Positions 1 through 7,499 of a DNA stretch of 33,599 nucleotides are shown in pieces. Numbering within the stretch: the stretch's first letter is position 1; every line of letters begins with the position of its first letter. The translations under genes were made by a program, and so were the position numbers. The notes below the pieces were generated by a model that was given only the letters and a program-made list of their open reading frames with translations, ran no database searches and had not been told where the DNA came from. Origin of the DNA: Propionibacteriaceae bacterium (GTDB lineage Bacteria; Actinomycetota; Actinomycetes; Propionibacteriales; Propionibacteriaceae); assembly GCA_031272805.1 (NCBI GenBank), contig JAISTC010000018.1, positions 1 through 33,599 of the forward strand, in the 5' to 3' direction.

Positions 1-150
1 AGCCAGCGGGCCCGACCCCCTCGCCTTCGGCCCGCTGGCTGTCGCTCGGTCCTCGCTCCGTCGCCAGCGTGCCCGACCCCAGGGCCTTAGGCCCGCTGGC
101 TGTCGCTCGTTCCTCGCTCCGTAGCCAGCGTGCCCGACCCCGTGGCCTTG
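1..150. repeat. Tandem 61-bp hairpin repeat (family A), two full units and a partial one
   Basis: Two complete units at 29-89 and 90-150 have a 61-bp period; 1-28 is the end of a third. Each unit forms a hairpin: in unit 2 the arm CGCTGGCT (94-101) pairs with AGCCAGCG (123-130), and the loop contains GCTCGTTCCTCGC (105-117). Bases 89-148 recur without a mismatch at 30366-30425. The GTG at 130 lies inside the repeat, which argues against using it as a gene start. No gene is seen in this stretch. Confidence 0.85.
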
Positions 151-192
151 CCTGACACCTTGGGCGCAGCGGCCGTGGGTACCCTTACACTC

Positions 193-1428
193 ATGGCTCT
201 TCCGCGGACTGTGCGCCGGACGGCCGCGCTGGGTCTGGCGGCGGCGACCGGGGTCGAGTTGGCGACGGCGGCGGCCGTGACCGTCATCGCCGGGAAACGC
301 CGCCAGCGGAGGCAACCCCGCGGGTTCCCCTACCTCGAACCGCAGAGCGTGACCGTCGGCGCCAACGAGCTGACCATCTACACGTACGGCGCCCACCTGT
401 ACGACGCCATGATCGACGCCATCGACCGCGCCGAGCACACGGTCTACCTCGAGACCTTCATCTGGAAGGCCGACGCGGTCGGCGAGCGCTTCCTCGACGC
501 CGTCACGCGGGCCGCCGACCGGGGCGTGACCGTCGCGTGCGTCTACGACGTCTTCGCCAACCTCGTGGTCCCGTCGGCGTTCTTCCGCTTCCCCGACCAC
601 GTCATGGTCCACCCCCACCCCCTGTTCGGCGGCGGCCTCCTGTTCTTCCACCCGCGCAACTCCGGGCGTGACCATCGGAAAATCTTGGTGGTCGACGGCC
701 GGGTCGCGTTCACGGGCGGCTTCAACCTGGGCGACCGCTACGAGCGCGGCTGGCGCGACACCCACCTCAAGGTCGAGGGCCCCTTCGCCCGCGAGCTGGA
801 GGACGCCTTCGTGACGCTCTGGAACTCCGCCCCCGGCGCCCCCCGCCACCAGCTCCCGTTGCCGACGGACCGGACGTGGGGCCAGGAGCTCCGCCTCTAC
901 CGCAACACGCCGCGCCTGTTCGTCTACCCGATCCGCAACCTCTACCTCGACGCCATCCACCGGGCCGAGCACCACATCTGGCTGACGACCGCCTACCTCA
1001 TCCCCGACGACGACCTCATCGCCGCCCTGGTCGGCGCGGTCCAGCGGGGCGTCGACGTCAAGGTCATCTGCCCGGCCGAGTCCAACCACGTCCTGGCCGA
1101 CTGGCTCGCCCGCGACCACTACGACGCGCTGCTCAGCGGCGGCGTCCAGCTCTACCTCTACCAGGACGCCATGATCCACTCGAAGACCGCGACCATCGAC
1201 GGCCGCTGGTCGACCGTCGGCACCGCCAACCTCGACACGGTCTCCCTCCTCGGCAACTACGAGGTCAACGTCGAGGTCGTCGACGCGGGCTGCGCCGCCG
1301 TCATGGAGCGGGTCTTCGAGACCGACCTGGCCAATTGCCGCCGCCTCGACCTGGCCGAGTTCCGCCGCCGGCCCTGGTACCAGCGGCTGAGCGAGGCCAT
1401 CCTGGCGCCGTTGAGGCCGCTCCTATGA
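193..1428 (+). CDS. Cardiolipin synthase-like phospholipase D protein
   Basis: Membrane-associated phospholipase D superfamily enzyme of 411 residues, close to the usual length of bacterial cardiolipin synthases. These condense phosphatidylglycerol (or a related lipid) to cardiolipin at the inner membrane. Two HKD motifs are visible: HRKILVVD followed by GGFN at about residue 161, and HSKTATID followed by GTANLD at about 329. Both are intact, so the pseudo-dimeric active site should be complete. The N-terminus (about residues 5-35) is hydrophobic and then Lys/Arg-rich, consistent with one membrane anchor. I chose ATG 193 because the only earlier in-frame start, GTG 130, lies within the hairpin repeat. 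No clear Shine-Dalgarno site precedes 193. Other phospholipid phosphodiesterases of the family cannot be excluded. Confidence 0.85.
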   Translation: MALPRTVRRTAALGLAAATGVELATAAAVTVIAGKRRQRRQPRGFPYLEPQSVTVGANELTIYTYGAHLYDAMIDAIDRAEHTVYLETFIWKADAVGERFLDAVTRAADRGVTVACVYDVFANLVVPSAFFRFPDHVMVHPHPLFGGGLLFFHPRNSGRDHRKILVVDGRVAFTGGFNLGDRYERGWRDTHLKVEGPFARELEDAFVTLWNSAPGAPRHQLPLPTDRTWGQELRLYRNTPRLFVYPIRNLYLDAIHRAEHHIWLTTAYLIPDDDLIAALVGAVQRGVDVKVICPAESNHVLADWLARDHYDALLSGGVQLYLYQDAMIHSKTATIDGRWSTVGTANLDTVSLLGNYEVNVEVVDAGCAAVMERVFETDLANCRRLDLAEFRRRPWYQRLSEAILAPLRPLL

Positions 1429-1445
1429 GGGCCCCGGTCATGGAC

Positions 1446-1487
1446 GTCACGCGCGGCGCCGGGTTCGCCGTCACGCGCGGCGCCGGG
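1446..1487. repeat. Short direct repeat (two 18-bp copies)
   Basis: An 18-bp sequence beginning GTCACGCGCGGCGCCGGG occurs at 1446-1463 and 1470-1487 in the gap between the phospholipase and DUF6350 genes. A related GCGGCGCC-containing direct repeat lies at 30317-30365. The role is unknown. The GC-rich palindromic core could form secondary structure. Confidence 0.55.
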
Positions 1488-1567
1488 TCGGGTGTGACGC
1501 TCCACCGGCCCCCGGCGCGGCGTGTCACAGCCTCCCCGTCCAGCGGATTCGACACGATGGACCCGAC

Positions 1568-3298
1568 ATGAGAACGCCCAGCCGAACCTCCACCTCCCAC
1601 CGCCCCTCCACCCTCGAGGTGGCCACGGTCGCCGGGACGCTGCCCCGCCCGAGCCTGCTGTGGTGGCTGGCGGCGGGCGCGGGGGCATTCCTCGTGGCCG
1701 CGGCCGGCTGGGTCGTCGTGGCCTGCCTCAGCGTCTGGGCCGAACTGGCCGGCGAGGGCCACGTCACGGGCGGCGCCTTCCGCTTCGCCACGACCTTCTG
1801 GCTCCTCGCCCACGGCGCCCCCGCCGACATCGGCGGCCAGCGCGTCACGCTCATCCCCCTCCTCCTGACGCTCGGCCTGGCCTACCTCCTCCACGGCGTG
1901 GCCGCCTACTCCGCCCGCCAGGCCTACCTTGTCCACGCCTGGGAAGCGCCCGACCGCACGGTCACGCCCGACCAGCGCCGCTCCGTCACGCTCCGCGTCG
2001 CCGGCGTCACGCTGGCCGTCTACACCCTGGTGGTCGCGGCCGTCGCGCTGGGCGTCGGGCTGGTCAGCCCGAGCCTCTGGGCCGTCGCCGGCGCCCTCGT
2101 CGTCGGCGCCGTCGCCGGGGGTCTGGGCGCGCGGCAGGGGAGCGGCTGGCGGCCGGACCTCGGCTGGCCGGTCTGGGCCCGGGCCATCCCGCGCGCGGCC
2201 GCCACGAGCGTGACGGTCCTGCTGCTGACCGGCCTCGCCGCCCTCGCCACCGGCGTCATCGTCCACCGCGACCTCATCACGGCCCTGACCGAGCAACTCC
2301 ACCCCGGCGTCAACGGCACGATCCTCCTGACCCTCCTCCAGGGCGCCTACCTGCCCAACCTCGTCGTCTGGGCGGCGGTGTGGACGACCGGCTCGGGCTT
2401 CGCGCTCGGCGGCGGCTCCTCCGTCGTCCTGCTCGGCCAGTCGGTCGACGCGCTGCCCGCCTTCCCGATCATCGGCGCGCTGCCCGCGCACACGGTCGCC
2501 TCGTGGTGGAACCTCTGCTGGCTGGCGGGGGGAGTGGCGGCCGGGGCGGCGGCCGCCTGGATCGTCCTGCGCACCCGCCCGCGCGCCCGCTTCGACGAGA
2601 CCGCCGTCGTCGGCGGCCTGTCCGGCATCCTCGGCGGCGTCGCCTTCGCGCTCCTCGCCCTCGTCACGCGGGGAGGGCTGGGTGGCCAGCGCCTGGCCGG
2701 GCTGGGGCCGCTGCCGCTGGAGACGTTCATCCTGGCGCCGACCGTGCTGGGCTTCGCCGGGCTCGTCACGGGGCTCGTCGCCGGGCTGCTGCGCGCGCCC
2801 GCGCCGGAGAAGGTCCCCGCCGTGGCGGAACAGGTCGCCCGGACGGTCACGCTGTGGTCGGAAGGCGCCGCCGCCGACGGCGGCTTCGAGGAGGCGGCCG
2901 AGCCGGCTGCCGCCGCGCCGCCGCCCGCCGCGGCGCCCGCCCGCGCCACGCCCCTGGCGCCCGCGCCGGTGCGGCCGGCCACGCCGCGCGCTACGCCCAC
3001 CCCGCGCCTCAAGCCCGTGACACCGGCGGCCCCTCCGGCCCCTCCGGCCGTCACGCCGACGGCGGCCGCCAGCCCGAGCGAGCCGGGAGTGACCGTGCAC
3101 TTCGGCCCGCACAACGTGACGGAGCCCGTCGTGCCCTTGGAGGAGCCGACCGACGGCCTGGCCGACCAGGGCCCGACCGCCCAGGACTCCGGCCCGCTCA
3201 ACCTGACCGCCGACCCGGAAGCCCCCACGGTCGCCATGCGCCCGCCCTACGCCGGCGTCGACCCCAACCAGCCAGCCCTGGACTTCGACAACCTGTAA
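1568..3298 (+). CDS. DUF6350 family multi-pass membrane protein
   Basis: A 576-residue integral membrane protein of the actinobacterial DUF6350 family, whose biochemical function is not established. I recognise the family from the N-terminal half with its many hydrophobic segments (about residues 28-55, 75-110, 140-185, 205-230, 255-285, 310-340, 355-380, 395-420) and from its position: in many actinobacteria it lies just upstream of purN-purH. After about residue 430 the protein becomes a long Pro/Ala/Thr-rich, probably disordered cytoplasmic or external tail ending in an acidic stretch (QPALDFDNL). Start ATG 1568 follows the upstream stop closely; no strong ribosome-binding site is seen. 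Here purN is missing downstream, and a secreted Ig-like protein on the opposite strand separates this gene from purH. Confidence 0.8.
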   Translation: MRTPSRTSTSHRPSTLEVATVAGTLPRPSLLWWLAAGAGAFLVAAAGWVVVACLSVWAELAGEGHVTGGAFRFATTFWLLAHGAPADIGGQRVTLIPLLLTLGLAYLLHGVAAYSARQAYLVHAWEAPDRTVTPDQRRSVTLRVAGVTLAVYTLVVAAVALGVGLVSPSLWAVAGALVVGAVAGGLGARQGSGWRPDLGWPVWARAIPRAAATSVTVLLLTGLAALATGVIVHRDLITALTEQLHPGVNGTILLTLLQGAYLPNLVVWAAVWTTGSGFALGGGSSVVLLGQSVDALPAFPIIGALPAHTVASWWNLCWLAGGVAAGAAAAWIVLRTRPRARFDETAVVGGLSGILGGVAFALLALVTRGGLGGQRLAGLGPLPLETFILAPTVLGFAGLVTGLVAGLLRAPAPEKVPAVAEQVARTVTLWSEGAAADGGFEEAAEPAAAAPPPAAAPARATPLAPAPVRPATPRATPTPRLKPVTPAAPPAPPAVTPTAAASPSEPGVTVHFGPHNVTEPVVPLEEPTDGLADQGPTAQDSGPLNLTADPEAPTVAMRPPYAGVDPNQPALDFDNL

Positions 3299-3312
3299 GG
3301 CCGTGGGCCAAC

Positions 3313-3465
3313 GTTGTCATCCCGGCCCACCGTTGTCATCCCGGCGAAAGCCGGGATCTTTCCTTGTCGGTCGGTCGTCCCCCGTGGCCCTCAAGAACCG
3401 TTGTCATCCCGGCGAAAGCCGGGATCCTTCCCCGGCAAAGATCCCGGCTTTCGCCGGGATGACAA
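3313..3465. repeat. Dispersed hairpin repeat, ATCCCGGCGAAAGCCGGGAT family (B)
   Basis: Direct copies of GTTGTCATCCCGGCGAAAGC extended by CGGGATC lie at 3332-3358 and 3400-3426, with an inverted copy at 3440-3465 and a truncated one at 3313. Each copy is a short hairpin (CCCGGC-GAAA-GCCGGG). The opposite orientation of the last two lets them pair as a larger stem. The same family recurs at 29439-29587. Similar sequences are widespread as dispersed repeats in bacteria. It lies at a convergent gene junction. Confidence 0.85.
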
Positions 3466-3505
3466 GGGGGTTGGGATGGCAAGGGGGTTGGCATGACGCA
3501 GAGGG

Positions 3506-3538
3506 CTGCGGCCCCGGCACGGAGTGCCGGGGCCGCAG
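3506..3538. terminator. Perfect 15-bp stem hairpin at a convergent junction
   Basis: CTGCGGCCCCGGCAC (3506-3520) and GTGCCGGGGCCGCAG (3524-3538) are perfectly complementary around a GGA loop. The hairpin lies between the 3' end of the DUF6350 gene (plus) and the 3' end of the Ig-like gene (minus), so it can serve both as a terminator. No T-tract follows, as is common for actinobacterial terminator hairpins. Confidence 0.65.
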
Positions 3539-3580
3539 TGTTCCCAGTGGGTAAGGTGGACGGACCACCCTGCCGCTCGC

Positions 3581-5434
3581 CTACGCAGCGGTGGCAAACG
3601 TTCCGAAGAGGGCGAGGATCTGCTGGATCCAGTCCATCAGCATCTTGATGATGGACTGGATGATGGCCTGGAAGCTGGGATCGGCCCCCGGCACGAGGAC
3701 GTCCTTGGACGTCACGACCGTGTCGTCGTAGCCGGCCAGAGTGCCCGTGACGCGCAGGCTCAGGTAATGGCCCTTGTCCGCGTCCTGGATCAGGTAGGCG
3801 GCGGTGGTCGCCCCGGCGATCGGCTGGCCGTCGGAGAGCCACTGGTACGTCAGAGTCGCGCCCGCCGTCGCCTCCAGCTCGGGGTAGATCTGCTGGCCGG
3901 CCTCGACCGTGCCCTGGATCGACTTGATGTTGATCGTCAGCGGCCGCCCGTCGACCGTGACGACATTCGACGTCTGCGTGGCCGACTCGCAGCCGTCCGC
4001 CGAAACGGTCAACTGGACCGAGAGCTGCTTGCCCTTGTCGGCCGACGTGATCGTGTACGTGTCGGACGTGGCCCCGGCGATCGGAGCACCGTCGCGCAAC
4101 CACTGCCACGAGTACGTCGGCGCGGGCGCGGCGGCCGGGGACCGGACCACGCCGTGGCCGGCCGTCGGGGAGTCGCCGACCGACAGCGGCGAGGAGATCG
4201 ACACCGACTCGAGCTCGATGGCGGACTTGGCGATGACCACGGCCGTCGGCGTGACGTCGGCGATGGTCGTCCCGTTCATCGTGAACACGATGTGGTAGGT
4301 GATCGACTGGCCGGCGTCGGAGCCCTGGACGGCGTAGGAGTCGCCGGTGGCGCCGGCGATGGGCTGGCCGTTGCGGAGCCACTGGACCGTGTGCGTGGCG
4401 TCGGTCGGCGCCGTGTACGAGACGCCGAGCGTCTGCCACGTCTTGGCCGTCCCGCCGACGACGACGTTCGTGACGGAGGCGCCGATGACAACGCTGTTGG
4501 AGTCCCGCGTCACGGTCGTGTAGCCGTCGAGCGACAGGGTGAACCGGGCGGACAGCGTCGTGCCGTTGTCGGCCTGGGTGACGACGTACGTGTTGGCCGT
4601 CGCGCCCGCGATCGGCTGGCCGTCGCGCAGCCACTGCCACGCGGTCGTCGGCGTCGAGTCGGCCGGCCGCGAGTAGGACGCCGCGGCCTGGGCCTGGTAG
4701 CCGACCATGAGGCCGTCGGGGATGGTGACGGATTCGATGGCGAGGCTGTCGCCGGCCTGGATGACGACGGCATCGGACGTGGCGGTCGCCGTCGTGTAGC
4801 CGGTCAGGGCGGCGGTCACGCGGACCGCCAGCGAGTGCCCGGAATCGGCCGCGACGACGTTGTAGACGCCCTCGGTGGCGCCGCTGATGGCCGCGCCGTC
4901 GCGCAGCCACTGGTACGTGAACGTGGGCCTGGTCGTCAGGTAGTCGTACCAGGCGTACGTGAAGTCGGCGCCGATCTGGTGGCCGACCTGGGCGGTGCCC
5001 TTGACGGCCTTCATCGTGATGGCGATGACTCCGGGCTCGACGCGGACGGCGGGCGCGGTCTGAGTGTTGGCGGCGTAGTCGGGCGCGGTCGCCGTCACGG
5101 AGTACGTCACGTCGTGGCCGACATCCTCGGCCACCAGCGTGTACTTGGTGGCGGTCTGGCCGGCGATGGCCTGGCCGTCGCGGAACCACTGGTACGTGTA
5201 GGAGGCGCCCTCCTGGCCTTCGAAGTAGACCTGGAGGATTTCGCCGGTCCGCGGCGTGCCGTAGACGACGAGGGCGGCCAGGTGGACCTGGGTGGGGGAG
5301 TCGGCGGCGTCGGTCGTGACGGTGGCGGCGTCGGCGGCGCCGACGGCTTGGACGAGCCCGAGCGTCCCGCCGAGGCCGACGGCGCCGGCGGCGAGCAGGG
5401 CGAGGAGGCGGGAACGGGGGGTGGTGGGGGGTTG
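3581..5434 (-). CDS. Secreted protein with about six Ig-like repeats; 5' end apparently frame-disrupted
   Basis: About 618 codons of open frame encode a hydrophobic signal-like segment (RSRLLALLAAGAVGLGG, near 5410-5350), then roughly 90-residue repeats. Each has a core such as QWLRDGQPIAGAT, an aromatic strand and an ADxGxxLS strand. I count six cores (WFRDGQAIAG, WLRDGAAISG, WLRDGQPIAG, WLRNGQPIAG, WLRDGAPIAG, WLSDGQPIAG). Such repeats occur in actinobacterial cell-surface and extracellular proteins and are probably adhesive or structural. The C-terminus (SFQAIIQSIIKMLMDWIQQ and on) is an amphipathic, hydrophobic helix with no LPXTG motif. No ATG, GTG or TTG precedes the signal segment in this frame: a TAG at 5435-5437 blocks it. 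A good Shine-Dalgarno (AAAGGA) and candidate upstream codons lie in another frame, separated by two C6 runs (G6 on plus). A one-base slip in a run would join them. I give the open frame, not a proven start; 5134 (GTG) is only an internal alternative. Confidence 0.75.
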   Translation of the reverse strand, partial: QPPTTPRSRLLALLAAGAVGLGGTLGLVQAVGAADAATVTTDAADSPTQVHLAALVVYGTPRTGEILQVYFEGQEGASYTYQWFRDGQAIAGQTATKYTLVAEDVGHDVTYSVTATAPDYAANTQTAPAVRVEPGVIAITMKAVKGTAQVGHQIGADFTYAWYDYLTTRPTFTYQWLRDGAAISGATEGVYNVVAADSGHSLAVRVTAALTGYTTATATSDAVVIQAGDSLAIESVTIPDGLMVGYQAQAAASYSRPADSTPTTAWQWLRDGQPIAGATANTYVVTQADNGTTLSARFTLSLDGYTTVTRDSNSVVIGASVTNVVVGGTAKTWQTLGVSYTAPTDATHTVQWLRNGQPIAGATGDSYAVQGSDAGQSITYHIVFTMNGTTIADVTPTAVVIAKSAIELESVSISSPLSVGDSPTAGHGVVRSPAAAPAPTYSWQWLRDGAPIAGATSDTYTITSADKGKQLSVQLTVSADGCESATQTSNVVTVDGRPLTINIKSIQGTVEAGQQIYPELEATAGATLTYQWLSDGQPIAGATTAAYLIQDADKGHYLSLRVTGTLAGYDDTVVTSKDVLVPGADPSFQAIIQSIIKMLMDWIQQILALFGTFATAA

Positions 5435-5520
5435 CTACCGTACGTTTCCTTTCCGCGGAGGAGGCAGGACGGCCACTCCTCACACTATCAACACATTGTG
5501 AACACAGTCACCCGTCCCGA

Positions 5521-5625
5521 GGCGGAGGTGTCAGATACCTCCGCCGGTGGGAGTCTGGGGTCGGCCGCGGTATCAGGTGCCCCCGCCCGGGCTCGTGCCT
5601 CGCCAGGGCGGGGGCGCCTGACACC
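5521..5625. repeat. Hairpin repeat (family A, long-stem form)
   Basis: A 20-bp arm at 5569-5588 pairs, with one mismatch and one wobble, with 5606-5625 around a loop containing GCTCGTGCCTCGC (5591-5603). A smaller perfect hairpin, GGCGGAGGT (5521-5529) with ACCTCCGCC (5537-5545), precedes it. The whole block resembles 33427-33574. It lies between the divergent Ig-like gene and purH, so no promoter for purH can be placed with confidence; purH has its own AAGGAG site. Confidence 0.8.
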
Positions 5626-5672
5626 TCGGCCTGGGGGTTACCATGTCCCCGGCCTGAACCGAAGGAGCCCTG

Positions 5673-7226
5673 ATGACCGACCGCCTGCCCATCCGCCGCG
5701 CGCTCGTTTCCGTGTACGACAAGACCGGTCTGGAGGACCTGGGCCACGCGCTGTCGGCGGCGGGCGTGACACTCGTCTCGACCGGCTCGACGGCGGCGCG
5801 GCTGCGCGACGCGGGCTGCGCCGTGACGGAGGTGGCGGACCTGACGGGCTTCCCCGAGTGCCTGGACGGCCGGGTCAAGACACTCCACCCCAAGGTCCAC
5901 GCCGGGATTCTGGCCGACCGCCGCCTGCCGGCCCACGTGGCCCAACTGAACGAGCTGGGCGTCGAGCCGTTCGACCTCGTCGTCTCGAACCTGTACCCGT
6001 TCGCCGCCACGGTCGCCGCCGGCGGGACCATCGACGAGTGCGTCGAGCAGATCGACATCGGCGGGCCGTCCATGGTGCGCGCGGCGGCCAAGAACCACCC
6101 GTCGGTCGCCATCGTGACGTCGCCCGCCCAGTACGGCGGGCTCAAGGAGGCCCTGGCCCAGGGCGGCTACACGCTGGCCGAGCGCCAGGCGCTGGCCAAG
6201 GCCGCGTTCATCCACACGGCCGCGTACGACGTCCAGGTCGCGACGTGGATGGCCGAGACTGCGTTCCCGGACCCGGCGGCGGCGCTGCCGGAGTGGATCG
6301 GCGGGGCCTGGGAGCGCGCGGCCGAGCTCCGCTACGGCGAGAACTCCCACCAGGCCGCGGCCCTCTACACCGCCCCCGGACAAGCCGGTTTGGCGCAGGC
6401 GGAACAGCTCCACGGCAAGGCCATGAGCTACAACAACTACGTCGACGCGGACGCCGCCTACCGCGCCTGCTACGACTTCGCCGCCCCCGCCGTGGCCATC
6501 ATCAAGCACGCCAACCCCTGCGGCCTGGCCGTCGGCGCCGACATCGCCGAGGCCCACCGCCTGGCCCACGCCTGCGACCCGCTGTCGGCCTACGGCGGCG
6601 TCATCGCCGCCAACCGGGAGGTCACGGTGGCGCTGGCCGAGCAGGTCGCGCCGATCTTCACGGAGGTCATCGTCGCGCCGGGCTACGCGCCCGAGGCCCT
6701 GGCGCTGCTCCAGGCCAAGAAGAACCTCCGGATCCTCGTGGCCGGGCCCTATCCCAAGGGCGTGCGCGAGCGGCGCCTCATCTCCGGCGGTCTGTTGGCC
6801 CAGGAGCCCGACCAGATTGACGCCCCCGGCGACGATCCGGCCCACTGGGAGCTCCAGGCCGGCGCCCCGGCCGACGCGGCCACGCTGGCCGACCTGGCCT
6901 TCGCCTGGCGGGCCGTCCGGGCGGTCAAGTCGAACGCCATCCTGCTGGCCGCGGGCGGCGCCACGGTCGGCGTCGGCATGGGCCAGGTCAACCGCGTCGA
7001 CTCCTGCCGCCTGGCCGTCGACCGGGCGGGCGACCGGGCCGCCGGCTCCGTCGCCGCGTCCGACGCCTTCTTCCCCTTCGCCGACGGCCCGGAGATCCTG
7101 CTCCAGGCCGGCGTCCGCGCCATCGTCGAACCGGGCGGCAGCATCCGCGACGACGACACCATCAAGGCGTGCGCCGCAGCCGGCGTCACCCTGTACTTCA
7201 CGGGGACGCGGCACTTCTACCACTGA
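5673..7226 (+). CDS. purH: Bifunctional AICAR transformylase / IMP cyclohydrolase
   Basis: Catalyses the last two steps of de novo purine synthesis in the cytoplasm: formylation of AICAR by 10-formyl-tetrahydrofolate, then ring closure to IMP. The 517 residues match the family's usual length. The N-terminal MGS-like cyclohydrolase domain includes [10 protein letters not shown] near residue 11 and [12 protein letters not shown] at about 69-80. The transformylase domain includes RYGENSHQ near 220 and the catalytic KHANPCG at about 278-284. The protein ends with the typical [17 protein letters not shown] 5673 is preceded by AAGGAG at good spacing. Its folate substrate is supplied through FolD, encoded 6.7 kb downstream; in many actinobacteria the two genes are closer and purN lies directly upstream, neither of which holds here. 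Confidence 0.97.
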   Translation: MTDRLPIRRALVSVYDKTGLEDLGHALSAAGVTLVSTGSTAARLRDAGCAVTEVADLTGFPECLDGRVKTLHPKVHAGILADRRLPAHVAQLNELGVEPFDLVVSNLYPFAATVAAGGTIDECVEQIDIGGPSMVRAAAKNHPSVAIVTSPAQYGGLKEALAQGGYTLAERQALAKAAFIHTAAYDVQVATWMAETAFPDPAAALPEWIGGAWERAAELRYGENSHQAAALYTAPGQAGLAQAEQLHGKAMSYNNYVDADAAYRACYDFAAPAVAIIKHANPCGLAVGADIAEAHRLAHACDPLSAYGGVIAANREVTVALAEQVAPIFTEVIVAPGYAPEALALLQAKKNLRILVAGPYPKGVRERRLISGGLLAQEPDQIDAPGDDPAHWELQAGAPADAATLADLAFAWRAVRAVKSNAILLAAGGATVGVGMGQVNRVDSCRLAVDRAGDRAAGSVAASDAFFPFADGPEILLQAGVRAIVEPGGSIRDDDTIKACAAAGVTLYFTGTRHFYH

Positions 7227-7230
7227 GCCT

Positions 7231-7364
7231 CTGTCATCCTGAGTGCCCCCCTCTTCTGTCATCCTGAGCGCAGCGAAGGATCTCGGTGGCGGAGAGATCC
7301 TTCGCTGCGCTCAGGATGACAGGGGGGCGCTCAGGATGACAGAGGGGAGCGCTCAGGCTGACAG
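7231..7364. repeat. Dispersed hairpin repeat, CCTGAGCGCAGCGAAGGATC family (C)
   Basis: A long inverted repeat (TGTCATCCTGAGCGCAGCGA at about 7257 on, its complement ending at about 7321) has a short loop. Partial copies flank it: CTGTCATCCTGAG at 7231, and CGCTCAGGATGACAG and CGCTCAGGCTGACAG further on to 7364. It follows purH directly and probably terminates it. The same family lies at 13783-13895 and 15121-15237. The rest of the gap to 7499 shows a TATACT at 7404-7409 that could be a -10 box, without a convincing -35. Confidence 0.85.
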
Positions 7365-7499
7365 CCCACGTTGCGTCAACATGCCAGGGGTTGTCACGTC
7401 ATCTATACTCTGCCCGACATTGTTGCTTCGCCATACGCGCGTGTGCGGCGAGCCCCCCCGCTCCCTGATGGCAGGCAGCCGGTTCCTTGAGGAGGAATA

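Noticed and set aside
130..192. GTG 130 as start of the phospholipase
   Set aside because: It lies inside the hairpin repeat that recurs at 30366-30425, so the N-terminal extension would be repeat sequence.
1301..3112. Long minus-strand open frame opposite DUF6350
   Set aside because: Arg/Gly/Asp-rich composition typical of the antisense of G+C-rich genes; no motif, and the plus-strand DUF6350 gene explains the region.
3524..6820. 1098-codon plus-strand open frame
   Set aside because: It runs antisense through the Ig-repeat gene and out of frame through purH; the translation is low-complexity Arg/Gly/Asp/Val.
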